Source of the DNA: Erythrocercus mccallii
Taxonomy: Eukaryota > Chordata > Aves > Passeriformes > Dicruridae
Reading direction: 5' to 3'
Length of the DNA: 64,000 nucleotides
Assembly (NCBI GenBank): GCA_013397435.1
Contig: VZRG01001685.1
Coordinates: forward strand, 62,001 to 126,000
Position 1 is the first letter of the stretch; each line of letters starts with the position of its first letter. The position numbers and the translations under genes are program-made. This document shows, one piece after another, positions 36,480 through 50,377 of the stretch. Below the pieces are notes generated by a model that saw only the letters and a program-made list of their open reading frames with translations, was not told the origin of the DNA and ran no database searches.

Positions 36480-39400
36480 GAAATCAGGCTGCAGCCTCAC
36501 CACCAGCATGGAGTTGGGGAGAGGAGGCTGATCTTGTGGCTCTTTCCTTACACCACTTCAGATTTTCAGCACTTTTTTTGAACATGGAAATCACAAGGAG
36601 CATTGCCTTGTACAAGGTGCCTCTTTGTGCCTCACCCTTCCTGCTCGGACAAGATTCCCTGAACCCCAACAGGAACTCGGACAAGGGTAGCAATCATTAA
36701 ACACTTGGAGTGAAACCCTCGTGGATAATGGACCCTTTTGTTGTGGTCCCGGGGGATGGGCACTGCTGCCTCATTAGGGGGAAGGTGATCCTTTGCTCCC
36801 ACCCTGCTTCCAGCCTTTGTGTTCTGTGCTGCCACTCCACAGAGTTGACTTGTGCTCCAGATTTATGTATTTTTAATCTGCTTAATAGGAAGCAAATTAT
36901 TGCTGTTAAAAAAGTTCCATTACTGTTACTGCATTACTACTTTGGGGTCTCTGTCTCTGGATGTGTTTAATAGGATCAGGCTGCCCAGAGAGCTTGTGGG
37001 AAAGTTGTATTGCATACCTTATAAGGTCTGCAACCATGCTGATCTGTTTTCACAATGAATTTTCATATGCCTGCTTGTGTTTGGCCGAAGGCTGATACAT
37101 TTGTATATCCCAGTTCCTCAGACTTTTAGTTCCTTGAATGGCAACTTTTTCAAAACCAGTTACTGTGCATTGATTTCAGTGAACAGTTTGTACCTGGCTC
37201 ATTTGTTGGCCACACAGCTACTTATTGATCAATGCCTTTAATATGTTACCAAACCAGGAGCCAAGAGCTGCTCTGTCTACATTTATACACAGATTGACCT
37301 GCTAGCTGTGCATCAGGGAAATGGAAAGAAATTCAAACACAAGGGTTTTTTTAAAGTTAATGAATACTGCAGTATTATCTGTGTTAGAGGAGTTTCTCTT
37401 TTCTGTCAGTCAATTTTAATCAATGTTTCTCAAATCCTCAATGAAATCCAGGAGTCTGAAACATGCTCAGAGAAGGTGCTGCCCTGGGGAATTTGCTGCT
37501 TGAGGAAGCAGAAGTTTAAACCCCTTTGGAGATAATCTCAAAAGTGTGATAAAAATTTTATTCAATTAGTCAAAAATAGAAAGAGATATGAGTATGTCCA
37601 CAAGCACTGAGGAAGCTTGAGTCTATCTATTGTGAAAAAAATATTTTACTGTATATGGTTAATCATAAAAAAAAATAGAAATAATCAGAAAAAACAAGGT
37701 AATTCCATATAAACTATCTCCATTTCAGTTCATTCCAATTTCTTGAATCATATAGAAACAGGACAAAAGTCTAATGTATAGTATAATCTTTAAAATCTTT
37801 GAGAGGATCTGGCAGTACTACACTCTGTACAGAACCTCTTTTCGATGAGGACTGAGACCACAACTTCTATGATAAAGTTCATTCAGCTTTCCTTTCAGTA
37901 CAATGTTATTTGTGTGAATAATACTCTGAGCGAGCCTGTTTCTGACCAGGCATTGCAAAAGGAAGCATAGGCATCTGATACAAACACTGCAGACATCAAA
38001 CAGGGCATAAAATGAAGTTCACCTTTTTCCCATTGTCTAATTAATTACATTCTAGAAATATTAGCCATATCCATAAACTGTTACCATTGTTGCAGATCTT
38101 TTGGGAGGTGTGCTCCTTTACGTCATACCCTTTACATTCAATATTGTTAACGTAAAAATATGCAACACAATGTAGTGAGCTTTGTTACGGTTACTAAAGA
38201 TAAAGATCTACACATTCACCCCCTGCCTTTTTTTAAGGCACCTTTGGCCTCATGATTTTGTTCCTCCACGCATGGGTACAATATCTCTTGGTACTAGGGA
38301 GTCAAGGGGGTAAACACTGTGCCAAAGGGAAAATAGTCTCTATGCATGACAGCCTTTAAGTGTCACGCATGGCCAGAGAAGCAAGGGAGAAGCTATATTT
38401 CCCATCTGCACTTCGAGCTCAATGGATCACCAGGTCTGAATATGGCTCACCTGATTTCCAGCAGCACAGAGTAATTTTTAAAGCTCCTTATAAAATCACT
38501 CCAGTACAAAGAATTTTTGACAAATATGCAGAAGTCTATAATGCATATATGGCTTCATCACACAGAATCTGAAATGCAGACTACCCTGATGCTGTAGGGA
38601 TTCAGGATGAATGCACTGATGGTGGTGGGTTCAGGATTTTCTTGGATTATGTGGAATATATTCACTCTATATAAAGTAAATAGTAAAGATACAATACAGA
38701 TAAAAAGCCAGTGCCCAGCTCAAGGGTTGTACAGTGAGGAGTAAAGATACACAGGTGGTGACTGCCCAAGTGAACTTTACTGCAATATCTACATAGGTGG
38801 AACTGATATTATTCATAAGTATGTAAAATAATTTGCCCTTTTTATAAATAATCTGTTTATCTGGCTTGTAGGCCTGTTCATGTGGAGAAATACCCATCAC
38901 TTCAGTTACAAAAACTAGTGGACCATATTCTCCTATAGCATGGTTTATCTTTCCTGCATTAGTGTGGATTACAGCAGGATAGAGGTACTACATTCTATTG
39001 TGAGTGGTTCCCCTTATATAAACACCTTTATAAACACCATGAACACACTACATGCATAACACTCACGTTGTAACTACATTTTTGGTTTGGGTAAAAGCAT
39101 GTGACTTCTATGAACAAACAAAGCAAACATGAAGCCAGCCCAACCAATCAAACCCATGTAAAATGCATATATGTAAAATTCAGTAAAATAAGCAGTGTTA
39201 TAAGGAAAAACCCAACATGTTGCATAAGCGGTGGAACAAGAAGACCTGGCTTCTCTGCTAAATAGCAAGGGTTGTGCTTATAGATCAATAATAGCTTTTC
39301 TTTTAATAGCATCTCTTTTTCTTTTATTTCATGGGGTTTTCAAGAATCTAGGGCCTCTGTATTCACATACCTGCCAGATTCCACAGAAATCATCCACCAG

Positions 39401-42400
39401 CTACAGGTATTGTCTGGCAACAGCAGATGAATAGGTGTAGAGATCCATGGTATATCACTGCAACATAAAAACCTGAAGCAATAAGAAAAAAAGAGAGTTT
39501 ATTCAATACAGTACAGTTGGAAGCAGTAGGGTTTTATACTCACTTAAATTTGTCCAGTATTCTGCTTTTCTATTCCTCCTTCTGTTCCCCAGCCCAGGTA
39601 CACAAGTGAAATGGAGCACCAAAACCTGGGGTAGGAAAAGACCTTAGAGACAGAGAAACTAAAATGTCCATAGTGCAGCCAAATCTCCAGAAAGGCCCTG
39701 TGGCTTTCAACAATCTCTATTTTCCAGCAAGTTCTGCAGCAAGGCAGGGGTGGCAGCTGCTGATCAGTGAGGTGTGGTGCTGATGCCCAGTTTTCCCAGC
39801 AAGCCTGAGGCTCTCATACAGAGCAGCAGAGAAGCAAGATAGCAGTGAAAGGTTTTTGCTTTGCCTGTGAAAAATGTAGCCCCAAGTTTTCCTCCTAGAC
39901 CAGCTCTTTGTACACTCCTGGGAAGTGAATTTCATTGACCTATACAAAGAGCCCTTTTACCTGGAAAGTCACCCAATGAGCTTCCCCATCCCTGTAGGAT
40001 CAATTGCCTTGTAGTACAAAGGAATGGTGCAAAAATCCGTCCTGGAGAAAGATGGAATGAGACTCTCCAGCAAAGGATGCCCACAGTCAGCTCTGTGCCA
40101 TGTGCTTTGTACACCTGGTGGATGCATCTGTTCCAAACTCTCCTTGTTTCCAGACAGTACCTTGACTCACAGTGACAATGATTAACTGCTGTATCTTGTC
40201 TGTAATATGACATCTCCCTCCCAGCATCCACTTCAGCCTCGTGTGACACAGGAGCAAACACAACCCACCAGTGAAACACACTCTTTTCATACCTTCTTCA
40301 ACAAATACCTTACATTCCTCACTTTCAGAGATGCAGAAGGCAAAGCACCTTCCATGTGGGAGCTGCAGGCTGACACCGCATCATGTTCTGCCATCTGGGA
40401 CTGTTTCAATTGAAAATCAATTAGAAGTATTTAGGTTGTTTAAATAAAAGCTACAACTTTACCCTGCCAATGATTCATAACTCCAGAGTACAGAAGTAAT
40501 ATTATTTTAAAAGTCTGTTATCATTCCCTTGATTTGGGATTTTGACTTGGAAGAGTTGTAGCAGGTCTCAAGGATGAAGCTGTGCAGAGGACCTATTGCC
40601 TAAGGACATGTGTTGCTGGGGTGTTAGGTTACAATTAATAGAAAGGGAGGAATGAATTTTTCTGGTCAATACATAACAGCCTTTCTAGTAAGAGTAAAAA
40701 GATCTTGTGCAATTACCAAGTGGCTTTTTTTTCTATGTCTGTGTGAACACTCTGAACATTACAAGTGGTCACTTTGCTAACATTAAGAATGCGTCTCACT
40801 GGTGGTCACTGCCAGCAGTAGATGTTTTCCTTGTACTTCCATCCAGTGACAAACAAAAGGAAGGAAATGACCACATGGACAGCATGGCTCTATTTCTTAG
40901 GTCATCCAAGTCCAAAAATTATATCAAAAAGGAGGACTGCAGGGGAAGGATCAGCATATAGACTGATTGAATGTGACAGTAGTAGATCCAAATTTTCTTT
41001 CAAGTAGGTAGTTTATGTCATAACCTTGAATAATATGGTTCACAGCTTTGCTCCTTTCTATCTGTTTCTCAACAAAGAAACTTAACTAAGAATATTTGCC
41101 TACAGCTGTCACTAGAACTCAAATACTTCAACTTGGTATATACTATATATACCTCATTCCAGATTTAAGACCTCCAAGTGCTGGAAGTATGTAATTCTAT
41201 CAGTCCAGCAACTGTAATGTAACTATTAATGTTCATGACGAGCAAAAGGAAAGTTTTTTACCAAATTGATTTAAAAAAAATTGGAAACGCAAAGAAAACT
41301 TTAGTTCTCAAGATAGCTCATAATGTTTTAAAAATAGTAGCCTATTCCCATGCAATTCATGTGATGTTATTAACAAGTGAAAGAGCATTTTTTAATATCA
41401 GTATCATGTTTCAATACAATGTTTTCAATCACAATGTTTATCACACTATAATAGGAACTATGTTAAGCAGTTCTAATGCTCTAGAATCTTTCTGAAGTAA
41501 CATCATATCACAACCCTTTTTCCTCTCATATTCAAAGTTTTTTGCTTAAGACAAGCAAGAATACCAGGAATTGGAAAGGAAGAATTATTTGATTAGTTGT
41601 CTTGTCGAGGTTTGTATTGGTTCTGTATTTTATTGGTTAACATTATAATTATACCATTTATAGTGCTAATATCACTAGAAACATAATGTCAAATATTAAC
41701 TTTGTGAGTATCTTGAAAAATACTGCTGGACTTAAAAGGATATTTGATCCTAAAATATCTTTGCTGTGCAATTTATAAAGATTTCAATCTTACCACATGA
41801 ATGTACTGCAAGATTAATTTCATGTATTATTCCTTGAAAGGCAGCCATATGACTGTTCTGATATTAAGGTAAACCACAATATACTTATTTTATTCTCACA
41901 TTCAAGGCTCACACCTTCTTTTGTCTATTCGAGCAATTGTGCAGCTTTTAGCAAGGCCTCCCGAACACTTACTGGTTTCTGTTTGCACAGCTCTGTGGTC
42001 ATTAGAGTTAGAAGTTCAATACAGTGAATAAATACCTCTGCATGACCAGCTGACTGCCTTCCACATTCATGTACTGATGTAGTAGAGCCTGACACAGTTC
42101 TTATTTTGGATGTGCATATCTTCAACATTGCATCAGAATTTATTCTTCTCAGAACTGTGTTAGGCTCTTCAGTGGGGACACCAAAGGGGGCCTTATTGAG
42201 CTCATGTCATATGAAAAACTGATTTAGCCCTGATTTGGAAGGATGTGTGAGTGCACAGTAAATGGATAGAAATGCAGAACAATCACATTGTGGAAGGCTC
42301 TTTTTACCCAACTTTGGGGATCTGAAGTTTGAGCACATGAGACTTCACAAATGCCTCACTTCCTCTGTCCAAATCATCCCAAGAGAGGAGCGTCATTCTC

Positions 42401-45400
42401 TAGAGCTGCCCATCTTCCTCTCTGATCTAATGGAGATCTATATGAAACCATAAGGCCAGAGAGCTATCATGAGAAGGCTCAGCTTGAGTCTTCCTAAATG
42501 TGACAGCACGTATCCTTAGAGATTTTATCTTATGTAAAAAAGAAAATAGATACTTTCATAAATCAGCTGCAGCAGCATGGGCTATTTTAGATGCACCGAC
42601 ACAGGTTTTGTGGTATGTCTGCCCTTTGCTGCTGCTGGAGTGACAGAAGAGTAGACATGTCTTTAGGGAAAGAGATGTCAGTTTACCCGGTGATGGTGAT
42701 TCATGCAAGGCGTTGAGAGCCCTGATGTCTTGCAATGAATGTGCAAATTGTAGGCTGGGTACCACTGGGTGTACACTGTTGAGTCCTACTTCAATGTACT
42801 ACTTGTTTTCCCATTTATAATGTTCTTTCTAAGTAATAACAACAACTGAAAACTAGGCACTACGTAATGAAAATCATCATGTTCATGGCTCCTTCTGAAA
42901 TTCTCAGATCTTGCATTAAAAATAGCCTCTGGTTTCTGCACATCAGTAATATTTTCTTATATAAGTGATACAGTTAAAAAGGCAGCATAAAATCTTAAAG
43001 TCATTGTTTCCCTTCCTTGGGCACTATGTAGAAAGAATTAGAAACTATGTCTGTTTATCTGGTGTTTATCTCAAACATGTGTGAACTACCAAAAGTAAAA
43101 AGAAGCTATTTGTAGAGAACAAATATCTTGCCTTATCTACTTTTTTTTCAGGCCACTGAATCTTAACTGGCAAACAGAAGTGGTTTTGTGGCTCAGTGAC
43201 TTATCAGTTCTCATCAGAAACATTTATTTACAAGCTGTTTCTCAAAGTTGACTGTATTATACAGTAAATTCAAGTGTTTTATAAGCTAAGAGTCAGCACT
43301 TTAGCAAACTGATAAAACATCACTTACATGAACAGTAGCACATCTGTGCTTTTGACCCAACATGTTTACTTACAGATGAGTTTTAATGCCAGTCTAGAGG
43401 TTTAGTTCTGTACTACAGTACAAAATTATTTCTGAGACTCACAAAGCTAGCTCAGTCTAGCTCCTGGGTAAAATATCGGGGATCCCCTTGGTTCATTACA
43501 GGTACAAACAGAGGTTTATACAGAGCATGCTGCATCTCCATCCCTCCTCACTCCTCATCCTGACCTTCCCCAGAATTACCAGGCCCTGCTGCAAACTCGT
43601 CACTCCCGAGTCTCTACTGCTCGCTTGGATTTTCTTCAGATCCATGTATTTTCCTCTCTTTGGAAAGTCACTGAAGCTCCTTTAAAGTAGGTCAGTTGTG
43701 TGCCAGCTGTATCCACAGCATGGTGAGATACTCCTTTGTGCTGTTTGTTGGGAGGTTTCTTGCACTTTCCTTGGAAGGCACTACTTGTCCTGTTGGTGCC
43801 AATGACAATTTATGGGATTTGCAGGCTTGGCTGCCGGATTTAGTATGACACACCTCTTTGTAATTTTGTACTTAATGTTTTCCTACCACAACTGCTTCAC
43901 AGCAATTCCCAAAAAAATCACAAAAGGGTTCCTGGACTGCCAGCACTTCAGAGAACTATTTGTGGAGTTTGCCAACAACACTTCCTCTTATTCCAAGAGG
44001 AAAGATTAGTTTGTACCCTAGAGAAATGGACTGAGCAGAGAGGGAAGAAGATCCTGGGAGGTCAGAGTGTAGGTAGGAGAGACAGGCCATTCCAGTCTGT
44101 AGAAGACTTTGAAGAAGGACATGTCTCTCTGTGAGCTCTGAAGTTGACTTTAGATTCAGTTTAGGGTTTCTTTCTCCTTGAGACACTAGCAGTTTTCTTT
44201 AATCCTAAGGAATGTCTAATTTAGAGAGCTAAAGGATAGAAATTATTCCCTTTTATATCTCTTGCTTTAAAAATATGCAGATCAAAGCCATATAGACTGA
44301 AATTAATGTAGTATGCAAACTGACATATGGGATCTTTGTGCGTAGTTTATTACAATCACGAGTCTATCAAGACACTGATGTTAAAAAGAAAAAATAATTG
44401 AAAAATGAAAATCCATCTTGAAAAATTAATCTAACAAAAAAATCCCAGTCCATCGAAATCTTCATTTTTTTTTTAATTTGAGTAGGAAAGCTTATTTATA
44501 TTTCTCCTTTTCCCCCTATATTCACCTTAAATTCCACCTTCATACTGTTTCTTCAGTGATGCTTACATTCCCAAGTTCCAGCATAAATAGTTGATCTCTT
44601 TTTGCCCATCTAGACACAGTCCAGTAATACTTCAATATGCTTTCCAGTTTATCTGCACAGCCTTGTGGGCACATTTGATGGCAGAGGTAGATAGCAGAGT
44701 TACTCCCCTACTTGTCTCAGTGTTACAGACTTTCTCTTTAGTCAAGACAACTTCTAAGACAGATATAATATTTACTACATCATGTACATCTCTTCCTCTT
44801 ATAGCCATGGTTAAAAACTACCTTAATAGTCACACAAACACAAAATTAGAACCAGGAAAGAGGTTGTACTTTCCTGTTACATAGTTTCTCCATCAGCAGC
44901 AAACCCTGACAAAACCTCGCAGTGGGAAGTTAAACTTTGACATGGAGCATACCTCCATGAAACATTTAGAGTTAGGGAGTTAATGGACTGTGTCCTCCAT
45001 TAGCTAAAAATCATGGTAAGCCTAGTGAAAATGAGGGTGGCTGATAACAATTGCAGATATATCCTGTTCAGGTCCTCCTTCAGGACATGCCCATTTTATC
45101 TACCTTTCAGACAGGGGTGAGGTAGCCAGGCCATATAGGCTTGGAAGGACCTCAAGGATGTATGTACCAAATAACTATTTCACTATGGCAAGAAAAAGAG
45201 AAGTCAGAGGACAACTGGGTAAAGGCTATAGAATTGCATCCACATAGGCACGCTGGATATTAACTCCTGTTTTATATATCTTTCTTTTTACTTCTCTCAT
45301 GTAATATTTGCAGTTTGCAATTGTCGAACTTATTTTCTCCTTAGTAACTTGCATGTGTTGCTCACTTAGACGAACTTCCAGATGAACAAAAGGTTGAAAA

Positions 45401-47639
45401 GAATAATATAAATAACGTTATTACTATTTAATAAGTGAGTCACAGTTAGATGAAATACAGAAGCAGGGAGGCATCAGCTATGTATAAGTCAGTAAGGCAA
45501 ATACAATCTTGGGCTTCACTACATTAAGAAGACAAATGGTATTAGTCACCTCCTACCAGAAACTCAAAGTAAAACTCATTTCACTATTTGCTTTCCTAGT
45601 TTTTTGATAAGTAGATAGTCCCTTTTTTTTTGAAAATGAGACTAACTCTTTTGCTTACCTTCCTCAATCCCCTTTTTTAGAAAATAAACCTTTCTCCCAA
45701 AGGCCATAGCTTATAAAAGATCCCAAATAGGGAAAATGGAAGGAAACACGATCAATTTCAAGAAGCCAAGTGTGTAGAGGGGTCTGTGACTCACTCTTTG
45801 AAACTATAAACTTGCAAATTTTGAAGCTGCTCTGGAAGAGAAATATACAATCTGTGTAGTACAGGTTTTGTTTTTTTCTTTCTATTCAAAACAGTTTTGA
45901 AACAGCTTTCTTAATTTTTTGATCTGCCTCTGAATTTGTCCTCAGCTGTTCCCCAGCATGCTTTGCTCCTTGCCTATTCTCCTAAAGCAGGAAGACCAAC
46001 AATCCTTGGCCATTCCTACCATTTGCCCTTTCCTCCCTCTGAACACCACAGGCTGTCAGACTGTATGCTCCACTACTGTGCTAATGACAAGGGAGCTCTG
46101 CTTCTAATAGAAAATCAGGACACCAGATCTGGAAATATCTCCTGGAACACTAATAAGTTTACTGTAGACTGAGAACACAACTGAAGGAGATAGAGCTGAA
46201 CATCACCCATGTTGAAGCTGTAGAGTTAAAACAGTCCCGGAGATAAATGGAAACAAATAAATTGTATTATTTCACCTTTTGTTGTGAATGAAACACAGGT
46301 AAAGGCTTCCTTCTTGGCTTCTGAAGGGGAAGGTGTCCTTTACAAATGCACAGCTTTGCAGAACCAGGAAGAGACTCTTGAATCCCCCCTGTGTACAGTA
46401 AACCAGTGTTACACTGTAGGGCAACCCAACACCTCCTTCCTGCCACCCCCAGGAGCACTGGACAAAGACCAATAACTCATGTGGTGTAATACAACATGTC
46501 ACATTAACTGACAAATCCACCAGAAGAACTGAGTCTTGCGTAGCACTTTGATAAATCATTCATGAACAGATTTCCTTTCACCTTTGCATGTGGATTAAGG
46601 AGAGGGGAGTAAAGGGGAAAATGTAGATGTCATATCAGGAACAACACAAATGAAAAGAGTATCGCATGAAAATCTAAAATTCCCCATCCCACTTTCCCAA
46701 TTTCTCCAGGGAGATAAGTGCATTTGAGAAGGTGTGTCTGTTTGCTGCCTTTTCTGCCTGATACGCAGACAGAAATGTTTGCATCCTGCCCACTCGCCAT
46801 CAAAAATTTGACTGAGGAAATAGATCCTCTTTGCCTACAGGCATTCAAGCCTAAACTCCAGACAGAGAGTAATATAATTTCCTGTACACTATGAGGAAGG
46901 CAGAGAAGTCCCTTTTTCCTGAAAATGTTGGTCAATGTGACTTAACTTTCAGCCAGTAACATGTTAAAGGGGGCTGTTTCTTGTACCAGGCTAAAGACTG
47001 ATGAGAGATCACCTACAGGATTGGGCTGTGAGTATGTGACAAATACAAAATGCTGTGTGGATGGCTGTGGACAAGGCCAGCAAGGAGAGCTGATGCACTG
47101 TGTTGTGCAGGTTTTTGCTTGGATGAATGTCATGGTAGTTATGTTCATGGATTTACCTGCGAAAAGCTGGCTAGAAGATCAGCAAGGGCTGCAAGAACCT
47201 CTATGCCGTTCCCCCTCTACCACAAGTGTCAAGACTTGAACAAATAATACCGAATATCTGTGCAAAGGTCCCAACATCATGACCCAAAGAGAAAACTGAA
47301 GAAAAACTTACTGAATACTGAAGAAACAATTTTGAAATTAAGAATTAACAACAGTTAGCCAAAAAAAGAGAAAAACATGAAGTTCAGACTGAATTTACAA
47401 AGGAGGAATAGCAGTTCAACAAAATACCAAGAACAAAGACTGAAAGTGGAAGGTGAGCGAAGCTCTCAAAGTCAGACAAGCAAAAACATTATCCTGGTGT
47501 GCACAGCTGACAAAACAGAGAAAAGGAGCCACTTCAGACAACCAGGATGCTCTCAGGCTCAGAAGTAACAAAGAATGGGGAAGAAAGGGCAGTAGAGCTG
47601 AAAATGCCATCATGACTCACTTGGAAAGTACATGATTAC
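36480..47639. other. Gene-free spacer
   Basis: AT-rich unique sequence. A stop-bounded 70-codon frame at 38360-38572 looks mildly protein-like but has no recognised family. A purine-rich stretch lies at about 47270-47600. I recognise no RNA gene or repeat family. Confidence 0.45.
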
Positions 47640-47913
47640 GTAAGAGGAGGAGAGGAAATGGCCTCAAGTTGCACCGGGGGATGTTTAGATTAGTTATTAG
47701 GAAAAGTTTCTTCATGGCAAGGGTTGTCAAGCATAGGAATAGGCTGCCTTGGGAAGTGGTGGAATCGCCGTCTCTGGAAGCATTCAAAAAACTTGTGAAT
47801 ATGGCACTTGAGGACATAGTTTAGTGGTGAACTTGATGGTGGTGGTGGTGGGTTGACAGTTGGACTTGATGATGTGAGAGGTTTTTTCCAATCTTAATAG
47901 TCTATACTTCTCT
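47640..47913 (+). mobile_element. CR1 LINE 3' end, plus orientation
   Basis: The sequence reads 'aggaggagaggaaatggcct', 'caagttgcaccggggga', 'aggctgccttgggaagtggt', 'ctggaagcattcaaaaaact' and 'ttggacttgatgatgtgaga', then a degenerate tail ending near 47913. This is the CR1 3' UTR. An expanded ggt run (47832-47852) interrupts it. The copy is 5'-truncated and moderately diverged. Confidence 0.9.
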
Positions 47914-49830
47914 AAAAAAAGTACCTCTAAAGCCAAAAGGGGTCTCATTCATCCCTCTCAGGCCAGTAATGGGTTATGAGGGATGACCACAGTGGAGTCA
48001 TTCAGTTCCAGGGCAAAAAAAATTTTGAACACTAGTTCCACAACCATTGGACCTAATAAAAACTCATTTCCCAGAGGGTTCTGACTTCTTGTGCCTCTGA
48101 AATTTTAACTGAATTACACTAAATGACATTTTAATTGAACTATGGTAAAATTATTCCTTCACGCTGACAGATTATGAATGTGCCAACTTTCAGTCAGTAT
48201 AGTCATCTTACTGGACATCACAGAACCCACCTGCCAGGTCAGATGTTTTAGAATGTGAGGAGCAATGAACCTTGTTTCCAACATAGAAACATTTTGGTGT
48301 TCAGCTCTCAGAATCATCTCAGCTGATTCCCTGTGCAATAAGAGGTAAATTATTATTGAAGCTTTTCCTGAAGTGGAAGGGCTTTAACAGAGATATCCTA
48401 ATAAAGTTTCTTTCTTCTACCTGGCTAACTAATTTCTCTAGCTTTACAGAAACTTACATAAACTTGAGACATCAATTAATCTGCCATATTTGATTGAAAT
48501 TGGCCAAAGATCCAGAAAGTATTCTGGGGGACAGACAGATGTTTACTCTAGGGAACACACTATTATTGTGTAGCACATATAGTATAAATAAGGGGTATGG
48601 TAACCATTGAAAGAATGGATCTTTTCTACTAACTCCCAGTGGTAAAGGTTTGAGTGTTTTGACTGACCAGGAATATTTCTTTTCTGGACATGTTCACAAG
48701 GTTTTGGCAAGCGCCCTTAGCAAAGAGCATGTCTGTGTGTACTGTTGCTTCTGGAAAACACTGTTTCTGCAGACAGGGGTTGGCCTGTGTTCAGCAAGAC
48801 CAGAAAGCAAAATCAATTTTTGAATGTTCACAGGGTCAAACATTTGCACAGCTGGCATATTACTCCAGAGGAAGGAAAAAAAAAAAAAAAAAAAAAAAAA
48901 AAAGTGAAAGCATTTGTAGGAGAAAAAAACTGCTGCAGGGTAAGAACAGAGTGTGTATAATTTTATAGTGATCTCCACAGCTTCTGGACTCCAACCCTCT
49001 AGTGTTGATTAGCATTTCCCTACTGCTTAATTCCAGAGCCAATATAATGGTCTCTGTTCTCTATGATTTGCTGCTTTCCCTATAAATGTACATCAATGCT
49101 CACTGCTTGCTAACAAGGTCCTATGCCAACTCTTCCCTGATATTTACTTTTTGCAAATAGAAAGTCTTTATGTCTGAAATAATTCTAATTCAGTTTACAC
49201 TGGAATGTCTCTGGGGTCAGTTTATCATGCACAGCTGATAACGAGTGAAAGGTATGCCCTGGATGGCTCATCTAACTTAATGTGTTTACCACCCCCTCTG
49301 GACATTTTGCCCAGGATAAATCAGATAGTATATCTTCTACCAGTCATGGCTCAAAACTGCACTTCAATGCACTATTAAGCAGCTTGTGATTCATGCAGAA
49401 CCATGACATACCTGAAGGATTTCCCACCACTACCAGACTACAAGTTTATCAGTGTAACCATGTTAAATTGGGGAAGTCTTCCTCTTTACAGTATTGGTCA
49501 GTACGTTCCTCCATGCCTTTCCTTGTACATATGTGAATATAATAATGTGCCTAGTAGATATGATATTGTATGATGTGATATGATTAGTATAATCTCCAAG
49601 GTGCCTCGTCCTAACCACATGAGATTGCCTCATTGTCTCCTTGCCATATGTCCTTGCATCCTGGTACAATTCTGGGCAGGGCACATCATTATGGCATTTG
49701 TCCCCCAGATCCTATGCATAGACTGGTGCATAAATAGCTAATGATTTATTTTCTTGCTTTCATGTTCCAGAAAGTTCCTAAACTGCTAATTGTCAGATAT
49801 GGCTGACATATCCCAGAGGAATAAAATGTT
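47914..49830. other. Gene-free spacer
   Basis: No gene is recognised. A pure run of 28 A at 48876-48903 is the only repeat visible. Confidence 0.5.
48876..48903. repeat. Homopolymer run of 28 A
   Basis: An uninterrupted A tract. It creates Lys-rich and Phe-rich ORFs on the two strands, which are artefacts. Confidence 0.95.
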
Positions 49831-50377
49831 ACAGAATCATAGAATGGGTTTGATTGGAAGGGACCCTAAAGATCATCTAAGTCATAGCCATGGGCAGAGA
49901 TATCACTCATTAGACCAGATTGCTCAAAGTCCCATCCAACCTGGTCTTCTTGAACACTTCCAGGGATGGGCCTACCCAACCTCTTTGGGCATCCTGTTCC
50001 TGTACTTTCCATCCTCTGAGTAAAGAATTTCCTCCTAATATCTAACCTAAACCTGCTTTCTTTTAGTTTAAAACCATTGTGCCTTGTCCTGACACTATCT
50101 GCTTGTATAAGAAGTCCCTCTCCAGCTTTCTTGTAGGCCCCAATTAAGTGCTGGAAGGTGCTCTAAGCTCTTCCCAAAGCCTTCTCTTCTCCAGGCTGAA
50201 CAACCTCATCCCTCTCTGCCTGTCTTCCTAGGAGAGGTGTTCAGTCCTGTGATCAACTTACTGGCTTTGCTCTGTACTCATTCCAACCAGTCCATGTCTT
50301 TCTTGAGCTGAGGGCTTCAAACCTGGACACAGCACTCCATGGGGTCTCATGAGGACAGAACAGAGGGAGAGAATCAG
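49831..50377 (-). mobile_element. CR1 LINE 3' fragment, minus orientation
   Basis: The left edge acagaatcatagaatgggtt is the reverse complement of the CR1 tail. It is followed by reverse-complement 3' UTR (tggaagggaccctaaagatc, ccatgggcagagatatcac, cttccagggatgggcctacc). The match continues through the ORF2 C-terminal region (tctccaggctgaacaacctc) to about 50377. The coding part is broken. About 550 bp remain of an element normally several kb long. Confidence 0.92.

Noticed and set aside
45125..45170. Possible CR1 tail scrap (cttggaaggacctcaaggat)
   Set aside because: The match is too short, and it lacks the flanking tail words seen in the other CR1 fragments.
45411..45422. Perfect 12-bp palindrome aataacgttatt
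   Set aside because: Expected by chance in AT-rich DNA of this length, with no supporting context.
47050..47247. Cys-containing 65-codon ORF that briefly looked EGF-like
   Set aside because: The cysteine spacing does not match an EGF or other disulfide-rich module, and there are no flanking splice sites of quality.
48690..49042. Lys-rich and Phe-rich ORFs on both strands
   Set aside because: They are produced by the 28-A homopolymer.
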